A model generated the notes under the pieces. It searched no databases, was not told where the DNA came from, and was given only the letters and a program-made list of their open reading frames with translations. The position numbers were made by a program, and so were the translations under genes. 64,000 nucleotides of DNA from an uncultured Thalassotalea sp. (GTDB lineage Bacteria; Pseudomonadota; Gammaproteobacteria; Enterobacterales; Alteromonadaceae). Positions 27,828 to 36,128 of this stretch are shown here, in pieces. Location of the stretch: assembly GCA_947492575.1 (NCBI GenBank), contig CANLNK010000001.1, forward strand, positions 372,001 through 436,000, in the 5' to 3' direction. Numbering within the stretch: the stretch's first letter is position 1; each line of letters starts with the position of its first letter.

Positions 27828-28025
27828 TTAAGTTGAGCCAACGCCTTCCTGTCCGACTTTATTTTGCCAAAGCAGCTCATGGTAGTAATAAGCTACGGTA
27901 TTGATTGCTGGCTCAATCATGGCGACAAGCCCACCGATAACAAAATCTCCGGTTAATGCCGAGGTAACGCTAAATGCCACCGTGAAATGTGTCGCTGCAA
28001 ATGTAATTGTCTTTTTCTTCGCCAT
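27828..28025 (-). CDS. DUF2061 small membrane protein
   Basis: 65 residues, the normal size for DUF2061. Family landmarks are clear: a basic start (MAKKKTITFAATHF), VAFSVTSALTGDF, GGLVAMIEPAINTVAYYYHE and a W in LLW. It should form two short membrane helices. Function is unknown in the family. A G-rich stretch (TTGGGG) lies about eight bases before the ATG. Alone between terminators and the DUF2306 gene, with a 168-base gap. Confidence 0.83.
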   Translation of the reverse strand: MAKKKTITFAATHFTVAFSVTSALTGDFVIGGLVAMIEPAINTVAYYYHELLWQNKVGQEGVGST

Positions 28026-28193
28026 GATAAATGCCCCAAGCTCAAATTAAGGTGAATAAGCTGAATAAGTTGAATAAGCGTATTCTGGCGAGAAAGTATT
28101 CATCAATAAAATTAATTGATGTGATTGCTACATTCGCATAAACCGATTGAAAATAGGGGTGTTAGGTCCTTTACCTCAGACTACTTACTTTGG

Positions 28194-29033
28194 CTAAATC
28201 GCTCCAAGTACATTGGAAATACGCGGTGCCCACATCATAGTGGCCGCAGCAATTACGCCGACAATTGTAATTAATACGCCCAGAGACATGACTCCTGTGC
28301 TCAACCATACTTTGCCTGATGCTCTTTGCTTTTTCGCCCAAAAATAGAGCTCGGCAAACAACATTGGTAGTAAATAGCAGGCAAAGGACAGGGTGATATC
28401 CATTGGACCGTCGATATGCCTTGTATTGCCGTTGGGGCCTTGGTTAACCATGTACCAGCCCATTAGGTAAAGCCTAAATGTCCACACACCATTAACGAGA
28501 AAAAACGCATGTATGGCCCAGCGTTTATGTGCTTCGAATCGCTTTTTAATTGCATAGAACCAAGCTAAATAAGCCGCCACCAAAATTAACAGGCCATTTA
28601 GCGTGATACCCAATGATGCTGCGGTATTAGTTTCCCAGCCCTTAGACCACTGCAGGTACAAACCACTAAGTGCACCAGTGATACCCAGCAGCAGAAATAG
28701 CCTGCCATTCCAACGGTGAAAACCACGGTAATTATTTCGTATACTCGGCACTAACTGGGTCATGCCAAGTAGTGATAAGTACACTGCTGGCAGTACATGC
28801 GCAAAGAAGATAAATAAAACATAACCTTCGGCCTGCTTTAAACTGGGTGCAGGGCTAAAGTTAGTTACATTTAGTCCATTCACAAAGGTTAGTGTGTAGA
28901 TCATTAATATGTAGATAGCGAACGCCCACTGACCGGCAAGCGCGACAGCAAACCAACTTTTTACGCTCCAATCTAATGCTTTTTTAGCACTGGGCAAAAA
29001 CAGCATTGACGAGCTTGCAACAGATTCACTCAT
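28194..29033 (-). CDS. DUF2306 multi-pass membrane protein
   Basis: 279 residues with seven or so membrane helices. The signature FHRWNGRLFLLLG and the HKRWAIHAFFLVNGVWTFR region fit DUF2306, whose conserved His residues resemble haem-binding membrane folds; the biochemical role is unknown. AAGG sits six bases before the ATG. It follows the membrane AraC regulator on the same strand after 192 bases, in which a GC-rich palindrome lies, and may be that regulator's target. That link is inference from position only. Confidence 0.8.
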   Translation of the reverse strand: MSESVASSSMLFLPSAKKALDWSVKSWFAVALAGQWAFAIYILMIYTLTFVNGLNVTNFSPAPSLKQAEGYVLFIFFAHVLPAVYLSLLGMTQLVPSIRNNYRGFHRWNGRLFLLLGITGALSGLYLQWSKGWETNTAASLGITLNGLLILVAAYLAWFYAIKKRFEAHKRWAIHAFFLVNGVWTFRLYLMGWYMVNQGPNGNTRHIDGPMDITLSFACYLLPMLFAELYFWAKKQRASGKVWLSTGVMSLGVLITIVGVIAAATMMWAPRISNVLGAI

Positions 29034-29085
29034 AATTAAGCCTTGTTTGATAGGATTTAAGTGAAGTGTCTGAGAAAAGAGAGGC

Positions 29086-29121
29086 TTTTTCGCGCCGAAT
29101 TCGGAATTCGGCGCATGAAAA
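29086..29121. repeat. GC-rich near-perfect palindrome upstream of the DUF2306 gene
   Basis: GCGCCGAATTC (29092-29102) and GAATTCGGCGC (29104-29114) are perfect 11-base arms around one base. TTTTTC to the left and GAAAAA to the right extend the stem by six pairs after a two-base bulge. T-runs precede and A-runs follow on both strands, the reverse of an intrinsic terminator, so an operator or a 5' leader hairpin about 60 bases upstream of the DUF2306 ATG is more likely. Confidence 0.7.
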
Positions 29122-29225
29122 ATGGTAATTAATGAAGAATCGATGGTTGTTTGTACGTGTTCATGGTTAAGTTTTTGGTGCTAGCAGAGTCACTCAAATC
29201 TTAAAATCTAAGTGTTTAAAAGTAT

Positions 29226-30326
29226 TTACGCAGACTTTGGCTGGCAGACTTTTTGTCGATATTGATTGGGCGTGTAGCCAGTTATCGATTTAAATGCTCT
29301 GGTAAAAGGCCCAACCGACGCAAAGCCGCTTTCTAAGCCAACGACTAATACCGTCCATTTTTGTTTGTCGGTATCGGCAAGCAGGGCTTGAGCGTGTTTT
29401 ATGCGTAATTCATTAATGTATTGGTTGAAGTTTTTAGCGTCTAGGTGATGACGTAAAGCATTGCTGATTCTGTATTCTGACACGCTGAGCTTTTGCGCGA
29501 TATCACTGATCTTTAAATTGGGCTGTAAAAACAATGTGTCGTTGTTTATGAGTGTTTCTACCTGTTTTGACAATAAGGTTTCATCTGCAACACTGCTAGT
29601 ATTCGGAGTGCTCTCAAGTACTTCGTTCTTAACTGTTGCAACATTATCTATAGGTTGGTTGTTCAGTGCTTGCTGTCGAGTAGTATGAGATCTCCATAAG
29701 ATCAGTAGTTGTGTATTGATAACCACAAACAGAATGATCGCTGTTGTTGCAAACTCTTGTGATAGTGGTGCGTTTGCATAAATCCCTTGGGTGGCTTTGC
29801 TGATAGCGACCGCACCGCCAAATGTCATTAGGAACAGCAAGCGCTGTAATTGCTCGGTTTTACTAGCTCTGCGGTAGCCTCGACACCCTTCCCAAAATGA
29901 TAACACGAGTATTGAAGATGAAAGTAAAATGGTCAGCTCACGCAGAATATGCTGCCCTAAGTTATCTTCTGCAATATTGACTAAACCAGAGTTACTCACA
30001 AATAAATAGCCTTGATTCAACATAATCAGCACTGCGATGGCGCCAGCAAATAAGATATGTTGGAATGAAATACTATGTTGGGCTCGGAACAAAGTACGGG
30101 ACATTAGCCAATAGCCGTTACACGTGATACAAGCTGCCATACCGATCAGGTATTGATAAGGTCCAATGATATTGCCAGATATAGTTTTGGCGATCGACAT
30201 GGCAACTGAGCCACAGAAAATGGCAAACAGAATATGAGTTGCTTGCTTGTTTGGCACGAATAATTGGCCAAACATTGAGCCTAAACAGGCACACAAGACG
30301 ATAATTTGTAGGCTTTGTAATTCCAT
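29226..30326 (-). CDS. Membrane-anchored AraC-family transcription regulator
   Basis: 366 residues. The N-terminal 215 residues hold about seven hydrophobic helices and no soluble sensor. A linker leads to a C-terminal AraC/XylS domain (about 260-360) with NLKISDIAQKLSVSEYRISNALR and the second helix GFASVGPFTRAFKSITGYTPNQYRQ. Membrane-embedded AraC regulators of this type bind DNA from the inner membrane and are thought to sense membrane-borne or periplasmic signals. TAGGTAG precedes the ATG. Divergent from the LytS gene, downstream neighbour DUF2306. Confidence 0.85.
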   Translation of the reverse strand: MELQSLQIIVLCACLGSMFGQLFVPNKQATHILFAIFCGSVAMSIAKTISGNIIGPYQYLIGMAACITCNGYWLMSRTLFRAQHSISFQHILFAGAIAVLIMLNQGYLFVSNSGLVNIAEDNLGQHILRELTILLSSSILVLSFWEGCRGYRRASKTEQLQRLLFLMTFGGAVAISKATQGIYANAPLSQEFATTAIILFVVINTQLLILWRSHTTRQQALNNQPIDNVATVKNEVLESTPNTSSVADETLLSKQVETLINNDTLFLQPNLKISDIAQKLSVSEYRISNALRHHLDAKNFNQYINELRIKHAQALLADTDKQKWTVLVVGLESGFASVGPFTRAFKSITGYTPNQYRQKVCQPKSA

Positions 30327-30645
30327 GCTTGCTACCTAGTATTGATGCTAGCTTGTCGCTGTTTTGAAACCTCGTTCTTTTTGAAGCTTAGTAGGATAAA
30401 ACCGGCAATATAATTAGCTAGCTTAAGTCTAACCGCGTGTTGCAAGGGCTTCAATGTTGAATATGTTTCAAATGTTTTTGGGGTAAGGCGTGTTTATTTT
30501 TGAAATATCTTTGCCGCGCACGTCTTGCCGCCTAAAGATAACGCCTTGTCGCAAAAACGACAGTTTATTCATTATTCGCTTCTGAGTAGATCTCAGATTT
30601 GTTTATAGTAGGGTTAATAAATAGAGCCGAAATACAATATTTATC
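30327..30645. promoter_or_regulatory. Divergent promoter region between membrane AraC and LytS genes
   Basis: 319 bases without a gene. The right half is GC-richer and carries the TTGCCGC/TTGTCGC repeat array described separately. TAGGGTTAATAAAT (30608-30621) is a possible promoter-like AT stretch before the LytS start. The left half is featureless to my eye. Confidence 0.5.
30511..30562 (+). promoter_or_regulatory. Candidate LytTR regulator binding array upstream of the lytS-like gene
   Basis: TTGCCGC at 30511, TTGCCGC at 30525 and TTGTCGC at 30546. The last two are exactly 21 bases apart, the two-helical-turn spacing of direct repeats bound by LytTR regulators. The third copy is also part of an inverted repeat, GTCG/CGAC (30548-30551, 30558-30561). 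It lies about 85 bases upstream of the kinase start and matches the pair at 32593-32620. Confidence 0.5.
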
Positions 30646-31755
30646 ATGAAAGCATATGTCACTGAGCCACCGTCGTTATTGGAAGAGCCCGTACTTATCC
30701 ATCAAAATAAACAGTTTTGGTCGTTACAGATTGGTGGCTGGATAGGCTATTTCTTGGTTGTTTTTGTAGCGATTATCCGGCCGCAATTTGCTGATGCTAA
30801 TTTTAATTTGTCTGCGCAGTTGATAAACCTTGCAGGCGAGACATTATGTGGGTTTATCTTAAGTTATTTCCAATGGCGGCTGATTGGCAAGATTGTTCAA
30901 CTACCATTAAAGCGCACGCTTCTCTTGAGCTTTGCTTCTGCTGCCGTACTAGGTGTTGTCTACAATATCTTCAAACTCAGTTGCTATAAAGTTATTGTTT
31001 ATGGGCAGCGCTGGAATGAAGCATGGAATATGCTTGAATTTGGTGGTTGGCTACTGTTTTCTTTGACTACCATGTTCGCATGGACGTCGATTTACTTCAT
31101 TATGCTTTACAACAATAAATTGCAAAAAGAGCATGAAATGTTATTGAGGGCGCAAACTCAAGCTAAAGAAGCGCAACTGCAAATGTTGCGATATCAATTA
31201 AATCCACACTTTATGTTTAACACCATGAATGCGATTTCGACGCTTATCTACAAAAAAGACAATGAAAAAGCGGGAGAGATGTTAGACCAACTCTGTTCCT
31301 TTTTTCGTTACTCATTAATGCAAAATACGCAGCAAAAGTCGACCTTCGCAAAAGAGTTAGAATTGCTGGAGTTGTATTTATCGATTGAAAAAGTGCGCTT
31401 TGGTGACAAATTAAACGTAACTATAGATGTTGATAGTAATACGCTTGCTGCGCAGGTACCGACACTGTTTCTTCAGCCTATTGTAGAAAATGCCATCAAA
31501 TATGGGATTGAGGCTAGAAAACAAAAGGGTGCTGTTGTGATCTCTGCAAAGTTAGTCGGTAAAATATTGGAAATTACGGTTTTCAATGAAGGTAGCGAGC
31601 AAAATGAAGAGCAAGAGTCCGGTTTTGGTATTGGACTCATGAATACCAAGGAGCGGTTAAAAACCATGTTTAATCAGCCATCAACATTGAAAGTAAAACA
31701 AACCAGCACAGGCACTTATGTTAATATTGAAGTGCCATATATGGGGGGAACTTAA
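30646..31755 (+). CDS. LytS-type (His_kinase) sensor histidine kinase
   Basis: 369 residues. Four membrane helices (about 28-46, 55-75, 92-110, 132-155) have almost no periplasmic loops. A coiled coil (158-180) leads to the His_kinase block, His188 in RYQLNPHFMFNTMN, and a HATPase domain with VENAIKYGIE and GFGIGLMNTKERL. This is the architecture that pairs with LytTR response regulators, and the next gene, overlapping by one base (TAATG), is exactly that. Start chosen as the first ATG; no strong ribosome site. Ligand unknown. Its position before the beta-glucan genes suggests sensing of glucan breakdown products or a membrane signal. Confidence 0.9.
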   Translation: MKAYVTEPPSLLEEPVLIHQNKQFWSLQIGGWIGYFLVVFVAIIRPQFADANFNLSAQLINLAGETLCGFILSYFQWRLIGKIVQLPLKRTLLLSFASAAVLGVVYNIFKLSCYKVIVYGQRWNEAWNMLEFGGWLLFSLTTMFAWTSIYFIMLYNNKLQKEHEMLLRAQTQAKEAQLQMLRYQLNPHFMFNTMNAISTLIYKKDNEKAGEMLDQLCSFFRYSLMQNTQQKSTFAKELELLELYLSIEKVRFGDKLNVTIDVDSNTLAAQVPTLFLQPIVENAIKYGIEARKQKGAVVISAKLVGKILEITVFNEGSEQNEEQESGFGIGLMNTKERLKTMFNQPSTLKVKQTSTGTYVNIEVPYMGGT

Positions 31756-32588
31756 TGGCCGAGAGAAAAATCACTGCAGTCATTGTTGATGACGAACCGC
31801 TAGCCATTGAGGGGTTAAAACTAAGGCTCGAAAACATTGAAGATGTTGTGATTATCGGTGAAGCTTCTGATGGTGACCAGGCCATTAAGTTGTGCCAAGA
31901 GTTACAGCCTGATGTACTGTTTGTCGATCTCAAATTGCCAGGGCTAAGTGGCTTAGAAGTGATTCAGGTGTTGCAGTCGGACGTTATGCCGCTGGTGGTT
32001 ATTGTTAGTGCTTACAGTGAGTATGCACTTGAAGCCTTCGAGCTCAATGCTATTGATTACATTCTTAAACCTGCTAATTTGGGACGCCTCAAACAAACGA
32101 TGGAAAAGGTTAAGTCGCGCCTAACACCGGTACAACGTGACTTAGAAAAATATCGTTTGCTAAAAGCTCTCGGGGAGACATCTGGGCTAGCTATCTCTGA
32201 ATTAGAAGAGTGGTTAGGTAATCCTAACCAGCCTCTACCAACACATTACCGCCAAGAATTAGTCATTAAAACCACCGGCAATGAGAAGGTCTTTGTGCCA
32301 GTTAAAGATATTCGTTGGATTGATGCTGCTGGTGACTACATGTGTATTCACACTCAAAAAGAGAACTATATTGTTCGCATTACCATGAAAAAACTTGAAA
32401 CAGAACTCGACGAGAGTATGTTTCAACGTATCCACAAATCCACATTAGTAAATATCCACCAAGTTCAAGGTATTCAAAGCTTAAAGAACAACGAAAGTAT
32501 GCTCAGTATTGGGGATGATATTTTCTTAAAGGTCAGCAGAAACTACAGTGATGCTGTCGCTAAAATTCTAGAAGCGAGAACGATGTAA
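31755..32588 (+). CDS. LytTR-family response regulator
   Basis: 277 residues. A receiver domain (about 6-120) has the acid pair Asp12/Asp13 (VIVDDEP), phosphoacceptor Asp58 (LFVDLKLPG), and Lys in YILKPANL. The C-terminal LytTR DNA-binding domain (about 170-270) has VPVKDIRWIDAAGDYMCI and FQRIHKSTLVNI. LytTR proteins bind two short direct repeats about two turns apart; such repeats flank this operon. Translationally coupled to the kinase by the TAATG overlap. Confidence 0.92.
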   Translation: MAERKITAVIVDDEPLAIEGLKLRLENIEDVVIIGEASDGDQAIKLCQELQPDVLFVDLKLPGLSGLEVIQVLQSDVMPLVVIVSAYSEYALEAFELNAIDYILKPANLGRLKQTMEKVKSRLTPVQRDLEKYRLLKALGETSGLAISELEEWLGNPNQPLPTHYRQELVIKTTGNEKVFVPVKDIRWIDAAGDYMCIHTQKENYIVRITMKKLETELDESMFQRIHKSTLVNIHQVQGIQSLKNNESMLSIGDDIFLKVSRNYSDAVAKILEARTM

Positions 32589-32592
32589 CATT

Positions 32593-32630
32593 TTGTCGCA
32601 ATTTTGTTTCGCTTTGTCGCAGGAGCGACG
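32593..32630 (+). promoter_or_regulatory. Candidate LytTR regulator binding site before the glucan operon
   Basis: Two TTGTCGCA copies (32593-32600 and 32614-32621), 21 bases apart, begin four bases after the regulator stop codon. The second is also an inverted repeat, GTCGC/GCGAC (32616-32620, 32625-32629). Same heptamer and spacing as upstream of the kinase gene. It lies about 250 bases before the GH16 start, so it could activate that operon from a distance. Confidence 0.5.
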
Positions 32631-32707
32631 ATTTGTCTGTTGATACCGCAAATAAAATTCGCCATACCGCATTTTGATTGTGGCAATTTCCCTTACGCGC
32701 AATAGTT

Positions 32708-32737
32708 AAGGTGATTAGTTTTCTAATCGTCACCTTT
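32708..32737 (+). terminator. Possible weak terminator after the LytTR gene
   Basis: AAGGTGATTAG (32708-32718) pairs with CTAATC..ACCTT (32723-32736) across a TTTT loop, with a three-base bulge. The trailing T-run is short (TTTGG). It separates the two-component pair from the glucan operon. Confidence 0.4.
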
Positions 32738-32872
32738 GGTCTAACACTTGAAATTAATAACAATAAGTTAGGCGATCTGCAAGGTGGGGGAGAGGCTCAA
32801 TTTGTAACAGAATAATTTTATTAGGCTGTTTGAGTTTGAGCTACAAGCTTGCTTAAAGTGGACACAATTAAA

Positions 32873-35800
32873 ATGAACAAAGCAACAAGACAAATCACGC
32901 ATTTACTTGCTTGTGCAACAACTGCAACCTTGGTGGGTTGTGGCGGGGGAGCTGAAACTAAAACAGATCCTACCGTTGTAAATCCTGTAGCGCCAGTATC
33001 TGATTGGCAGCTCGTTTGGAGCGATGAATTCGACGGCAGTGCAATTGATGACAACAATTGGACTCATGAAGTCAACTGTGCCGGCGGTGGTAACAATGAG
33101 AAACAATGTTACACCGATAGTGCAGAAAACTCCTATGTCCAAGACGGTGTTTTACATATCGTCGCATTACCTGCAGAAGAAAGCGCGGAAAAGCCGTACA
33201 CCTCTGCTCGCATGGTGACAAAAAACAAAGCCGATTTTAAGTATGGCCGTTTTGAAGTCAGAGCGAAATTACCAAGTGGCCAAGGTAGCTGGCCAGCATT
33301 CTGGATGTTACCAACGGATGAGGTTTATGGTGGTTGGCCCAAATCAGGTGAAATCGATATTTTAGAAGCGGTGAACTTGAAAACAGTCAACGGTGAAGGT
33401 GTTGAGGAAAATCGCATTTATGGCACGCTTCACTACGGTCAAGACTGGCCGAATAATGTTAACTCTGGGCGAGAGTATCAATTGCCAGACGGTGCAAGCC
33501 CAGCAGATGACTTCCATACTTATGCAATTGAATGGCAAGAAGGCGAGATTCGTTGGTATGTCGATGATTATCTTTATGCTACGCAGCGTAAATCAACGGT
33601 TCGCACCAACAGTAAAGGCGAAGCAGTAGGCCTTACACATCGCGGCTGGTTTGCCGAATATTTCGATCAAATCACGGGTGAGCTCACTACTTACTGGAAC
33701 AACGCGCCATTCGACCAAGATTTCCACATGATCTTGAACTTAGCAGTTGGTGGTGACTGGCCAGAAAACGTAAACAACTTAGGTATTGATGCTGCAGCGT
33801 TTGCAGACGGTCAGCACTTTGAAATTGATTACGTTCGCGTTTACGAGTGTATTCAGAACCCTGATACAGGAAAGGGTTGTGAGACGGTACGCGGTGGCTA
33901 CGATAGCTATGATGATGCACTAGTTGAAGGCGCAGCGCCTATCCCTAGCCCTCCATCTACTGGCGGTCCTGCGGCTAACTTAACTATTTTCTCAGGTACA
34001 ATTAACCCTAACTGGCCAGCTTGGGATTGCTGTGGTGGTTCTACACCTATGGTAGTTGCCGATGAAGAGCTTGGTGATGTTATGGAATTCTATGTCGGTG
34101 CATCGCCAACGGTGAACGGTTTTATCTCGCGCGATGAATTTATTACCGATCCTGCTGGCAGCGCAAGCCCTTACGATGCCTCATCGTTACTGGACCTTGG
34201 TGGTACAGTAAGTTTCGATTTAAAAGTGGTTAATCCACCAAACAACCCTGATTCAACCTGGTTGATTAAAATTGAAAGTGTCGGTGCAAGTACAGCAGTA
34301 GAGTGGCCTCTATCAAATAGCATAGAGGGGGTTGACCCAGTAACAGGTCAGTGGCAAAGCTATACCTTTAATTTGTCAGACTTAGCTGATGCAGGTTTAG
34401 ATATCAGTGCAATTGATGTCATCATGGTGTTCCCAGCATGGGGAACAGGTGAAGGCGCGACCTATCGTTTAGCTAATGTTGAAATCGCTGCTGACTCAAG
34501 TGGTCCAAGTTTAGTGTTATTCGAAGATGCTGAAAATGCCAAGTGGCCAATGTGGGACTGCTGCGGTGGTAGCACACCTGAAGTGGTTGTCGACGAAGAC
34601 GCTACCTATGGCGCAACAGCACAGTTTTCTATTGGCGCAAACCCAACCGTAATGGGCTTTATTTCAAAAGAAGCTTTCTTACCAGAAGGCGTTGCTCCTG
34701 CTCCATTTGATGCAACGGCTATTTTATCGAATGGTGTTGTGCAATTTGACATGAAAATTGTCACCTTACCAAACGATGCGTCAGCGACTTGGCTATTCAA
34801 GATTGAAGGCGACGATGCAGCAACCGCAGTTGAACTGCCGTTATCTTCAAGTGTAGAAGGTTCGTTACCTGTCGCTGGTCAATGGCAAACTTATACATTC
34901 AAACTGTCAGATTTAGCTGATGCGGGTCTTGATGTCAGTGCAATTGACGTTGTTATGGTTTTCCCTGCTTGGGGCGCTGGCGAAGGTGCGGTATATCGTA
35001 TCGACAACGCAAAAATTTACGATCCTAACGCGTCGGGTGGATTTATTGGCAACGTATTATTTGCTGATGCACCACTAGATGGTTGGGACATTTGGGATTG
35101 CTGTGGTGGCTCTACTCCTACATTAGAGAATGATGATGCAGCACACGGTATGACTGCTGAATTTGTTATCGGTGCTAGCCCAACAGTAATGGGCATCATT
35201 GCTGATCGTGAGAATGCGGTAAGCCTTGATGCTTCAAATCTGTTGGCTAATGGTGTTGTGCAATTTGAACTTAAAGTAGTTAACGCGCCGAATGATGCAA
35301 GTGCACCATGGTTATTCAAGATTGAGTCGGACAATGGCGCGACAGCTGTTGAGTTACCGCTAACTGATAGCCAAGAAGGTGTAGCGCCTACTGTTGGTGA
35401 GTGGCAAACCTACACATATTCTCTACAAAGCTTATTTGACGCTGGTCTTGATCTGAGTGCAATTGATGTGCTCATGGTGTTCCCTGCATGGGGTTCAGGT
35501 GAAGGTGCCGTTTATCGTTTAGATAACATCATGATTTTCGATCCTACTAGCGTGCCTCAAGCTACAGGTCTAGTGCTATACGACAACGCTCAAAATAGTG
35601 ATTGGCCGATTTGGGACTGTTGTGCAGGCTCAACGCCTACTGAACAAGAAGATGACGCTGCACACGGTATGGTTGCTGAGTTTGTCATTGGTGCAACGCC
35701 AACTGTGATGGGCTTCTTAGCAGGTGACGGTATCTACTATGATGCGAGCGCTATGCTTGATAACGGTGTTGTGCGCTTCGACCTGAAAGTCGTTAGTGCA

Positions 35801-36061
35801 CCTAATGACCCGAATTCTCAGTGGCTATTCAAAATTGAATCTAACGATGCCGGTGAAGCAGTTGAATTACCGCTTACTGACAGCTTAGAAGGTGTGGCAC
35901 CGACAGTAGGCGAGTGGCAAACCTATACGTTCAGATTATCCGACTTATTCGATGCTGGTTTAGACATCAGTGCTATCGATGTCGTTATGGTGTTCCCTGC
36001 TTGGGGAACGGGTGAAGGTGCAGTGTATCGCATTGATAATGCGATGATTACGGCGCAATAG
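32873..36061 (+). CDS. GH16 beta-glucanase (laminarinase-type) lipoprotein with four C-terminal repeat modules
   Basis: 1062 residues from the ATG at 32873; an earlier in-frame TTG is less likely because the signal peptide begins at MNKATRQ. Lipobox LVGC at about residue 24 makes it a lipoprotein. The GH16 domain (about 45-325) has the motif GEIDILE with nucleophile Glu160 and acid/base Glu165, as in laminarinases cutting internal beta-1,3-glucan bonds. Four modules of about 165-180 residues follow (starting near 34000, 34510, 35050 and 35570), each with W..WDCC[GA]GSTP, PTV.G, WLFKIE and YR.DN. They look like jelly-roll carbohydrate-binding domains but I do not recognise the family. First gene of the operon with a TonB receptor, MFS and GH3. 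Confidence 0.92.
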   Translation: MNKATRQITHLLACATTATLVGCGGGAETKTDPTVVNPVAPVSDWQLVWSDEFDGSAIDDNNWTHEVNCAGGGNNEKQCYTDSAENSYVQDGVLHIVALPAEESAEKPYTSARMVTKNKADFKYGRFEVRAKLPSGQGSWPAFWMLPTDEVYGGWPKSGEIDILEAVNLKTVNGEGVEENRIYGTLHYGQDWPNNVNSGREYQLPDGASPADDFHTYAIEWQEGEIRWYVDDYLYATQRKSTVRTNSKGEAVGLTHRGWFAEYFDQITGELTTYWNNAPFDQDFHMILNLAVGGDWPENVNNLGIDAAAFADGQHFEIDYVRVYECIQNPDTGKGCETVRGGYDSYDDALVEGAAPIPSPPSTGGPAANLTIFSGTINPNWPAWDCCGGSTPMVVADEELGDVMEFYVGASPTVNGFISRDEFITDPAGSASPYDASSLLDLGGTVSFDLKVVNPPNNPDSTWLIKIESVGASTAVEWPLSNSIEGVDPVTGQWQSYTFNLSDLADAGLDISAIDVIMVFPAWGTGEGATYRLANVEIAADSSGPSLVLFEDAENAKWPMWDCCGGSTPEVVVDEDATYGATAQFSIGANPTVMGFISKEAFLPEGVAPAPFDATAILSNGVVQFDMKIVTLPNDASATWLFKIEGDDAATAVELPLSSSVEGSLPVAGQWQTYTFKLSDLADAGLDVSAIDVVMVFPAWGAGEGAVYRIDNAKIYDPNASGGFIGNVLFADAPLDGWDIWDCCGGSTPTLENDDAAHGMTAEFVIGASPTVMGIIADRENAVSLDASNLLANGVVQFELKVVNAPNDASAPWLFKIESDNGATAVELPLTDSQEGVAPTVGEWQTYTYSLQSLFDAGLDLSAIDVLMVFPAWGSGEGAVYRLDNIMIFDPTSVPQATGLVLYDNAQNSDWPIWDCCAGSTPTEQEDDAAHGMVAEFVIGATPTVMGFLAGDGIYYDASAMLDNGVVRFDLKVVSAPNDPNSQWLFKIESNDAGEAVELPLTDSLEGVAPTVGEWQTYTFRLSDLFDAGLDISAIDVVMVFPAWGTGEGAVYRIDNAMITAQ

Positions 36062-36076
36062 CTTTGACGAAAAATG

Positions 36077-36095
36077 AGGTGGCATAGCGCCACCT
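36077..36095 (+). other. Intra-operon hairpin between GH16 and TonB-receptor genes
   Basis: AGGTGGC (36077-36083) and GCCACCT (36089-36095) with a five-base loop. No T-run follows. It may stabilise the upstream mRNA or tune expression between the enzyme and receptor. Confidence 0.5.
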
Positions 36096-36128
36096 TAAAG
36101 AACCAGATTTGAAATAAGTAGGATTATT

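Noticed and set aside
29086-29121. Intrinsic terminator of the membrane AraC gene
   Set aside because: The stem is strong, but T-runs precede and A-runs follow on both strands, so it does not fit an intrinsic terminator.
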